Positions 63,187 to 64,000 of a stretch of DNA of 64,000 bases are shown piece after piece. Within the stretch, counting starts at the first letter, position 1. Every line of letters starts with the position of its first letter. The translations under genes and the position numbers were made by a program. Under the pieces are notes generated by a model. It made no database searches. It saw only the letters and a program-made list of their open reading frames with translations, and was not told where the DNA came from. The stretch is from contig JANQSY010000148.1 in NCBI GenBank assembly GCA_028279065.1, positions 17,435 to 81,434 of the forward strand, written 5' to 3'. Origin of the DNA: Cytophagales bacterium. Lineage in GTDB: Bacteria; Bacteroidota; Bacteroidia; Cytophagales; CCMP332.

Positions 63187-64000
63187 TCAATGCCTGGTCA
63201 ATTGATGAAAAACTGATTCCAAGGATCTTTCCTGCTCTTTCATTTCTTTGATCTTGAATCCTTTCTCTGCCGACAGGTCAAAGATCTTTTCCTGGATGTC
63301 GATCCCAGCCTTGAAATCTATTTCAAGTGACCTATCCCCTGTCTTTTTGACCTTGATAACTCCTTCGATCTTCTCAAATTCAGAAGCGTCTACCTCTGAG
63401 GAAAAGCTAAGCTCTATTGTCCCCTGATCAACTCCGGACCTCTTCAGGGATTCTACATTATCATCCGCAATTATCTTTCCCTTGTCTATGATAATTACCC
63501 TTTGACAAATAGCCTGAACCTCCTGCATGATGTGAGTCGAAAGGATCACAGTTTTTTCTTTGCCTATCGATCGAATAAGATCCCTGATCTCAATGATCTG
63601 ATTAGGGTCCAATCCGCTTGTAGGCTCATCAAGGAACAGGTAGGCCGGATCATGGATCAGGGCCTGGGCCAAGCCTGTTCTTTGTTTGTAACCTTTTGAC
63701 AGCTCACCTATCTTCTTATGCTTTTCAGGACTTAGGCCCGTGATCTCAACCATTTCCGCAATTCGGGATCTTAGCTGTTTCCCCGCCAGACCAAAGAATC
63801 TTCCCGCATATTCCAGGTACTCCTCTACATACATATCCAAATAAAGGGGATTGGACTCAGGCAGGTAGCCTATTTTCCTTCTCACATCCACGCTGGAATC
63901 AAGGATATCATCCCCATCAAATACCACCGTACCCTCGTCGGGCATCAGGTATCCTGTGGCGATTTTCATTGTGGTGCTTTTACCTGCCCCATTTGGTCCA
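63187..64000 (-). CDS. gldA: ABC transporter ATPase GldA, N-terminus cut by window edge
   Basis: The C-terminal 270 or so residues of the ATPase are in the window. At the very edge the P-loop GPNGAGKSTTMKIATG is visible, so the reading frame continues beyond 64000; the first in-window Met (63969) is not the start. Q-loop region IGYLPESNPLYLDMYVEEYL, signature LSKGYKQRTGLAQAL, Walker B YLFLDEPTSGLDPNQ and the H-loop STHIMQEVQAICQ follow. Assignment as GldA rests on the adjacent gldF and gldG. Confidence 0.9.
   Translation of the reverse strand, partial: GPNGAGKSTTMKIATGYLMPDEGTVVFDGDDILDSSVDVRRKIGYLPESNPLYLDMYVEEYLEYAGRFFGLAGKQLRSRIAEMVEITGLSPEKHKKIGELSKGYKQRTGLAQALIHDPAYLFLDEPTSGLDPNQIIEIRDLIRSIGKEKTVILSTHIMQEVQAICQRVIIIDKGKIIADDNVESLKRSGVDQGTIELSFSSEVDASEFEKIEGVIKVKKTGDRSLEIDFKAGIDIQEKIFDLSAEKGFKIKEMKEQERSLESVFHQLTRH

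Noticed and set aside
1..64000. tRNA, rRNA, CRISPR, insertion sequence or prophage
   Set aside because: The gaps between genes are short and none holds a cloverleaf, spaced direct repeats, a transposase or phage gene that I could find.

Overview
The window is a densely packed piece of a Bacteroidota chromosome. This rests on families largely restricted to that phylum: gliding-motility GldA/GldF/GldG, a type IX secretion (T9SS) plug protein, two secreted proteins with T9SS C-terminal sorting domains, DUF3276 (PUR-like), DUF6089, DUF5686, a Bacteroidota-type putative porin and a MenF-MenD-MenB menaquinone operon. Promoter-like elements also fit: several operon heads carry the Bacteroidota -7 box TAnnTTTG, and starts lack obvious Shine-Dalgarno sequences. 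LpxK, LptD-like and MCE proteins show a Gram-negative envelope with lipid A. The genus cannot be fixed by eye; a marine Flavobacteriales- or Cytophagales-like lineage is plausible. No rRNA, tRNA, CRISPR, transposon or phage gene was seen, and no gene-free stretch exceeds 300 bases.

Layout. 1-3.3 kb (minus): menaquinone operon menI-like, menF, menD, menB (menB runs off the left edge). 3.3-7.2 kb: histidine phosphatase, TPR lipoprotein, a coiled-coil protein of the Zn-ribbon (COG1579) family that has lost its cysteines, and a short Nif3. 7.3-10.8 kb (plus): lpxK, putative porin, miaE. 10.8-20 kb (minus): DUF481, fused acyl-CoA mutase IcmF, DUF5686 outer-membrane protein, membrane-anchored patatin. 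20.1-23.5 kb (plus): lepA and a PafA-type phosphatase lipoprotein. 23.5-27.8 kb (minus): DUF3179, then a four-gene unit Spy-like protein / ECF sigma / small membrane protein / CnrX-like sensor, then aroB. 27.8-30.6 kb (plus): proline dehydrogenase and lysS, closed by a bidirectional terminator. 30.7-36.4 kb (minus): two tandem M43-type secreted metalloprotease paralogues, the second lacking the third zinc histidine. 36.5-41.2 kb (minus): arsenosugar gene arsS and its partner, a lipoprotein, LptD-like protein. 41.3-45.5 kb (plus): amidase, MCE protein, acyl-CoA carboxylase beta, transglutaminase-like protein. 45.5-55.4 kb: mixed housekeeping (phosphopantetheinyl transferase, DivIVA, FolB, HesB-like, PaaN, CapD-like, YchF, DUF3276, DUF58, DUF6089). 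55.4-64 kb (minus): gldA-gldF-gldG-DUF4340, dnaN, ABC-F, T9SS plug protein.

Themes. Envelope biogenesis and secretion dominate (LpxK, LptD, MCE, amidase, CapD-like, DUF481, porin, DUF5686, Gld, T9SS plug plus two likely T9SS cargoes). The points I consider least explained are the CnrX-like sigma unit with a shared 13-base upstream motif, the protease paralogue with a broken zinc site, the Zn-ribbon protein without cysteines next to an insert-less Nif3, and a palindrome in front of the arsenosugar pair. All family assignments are from reading the sequence; no database search was run.
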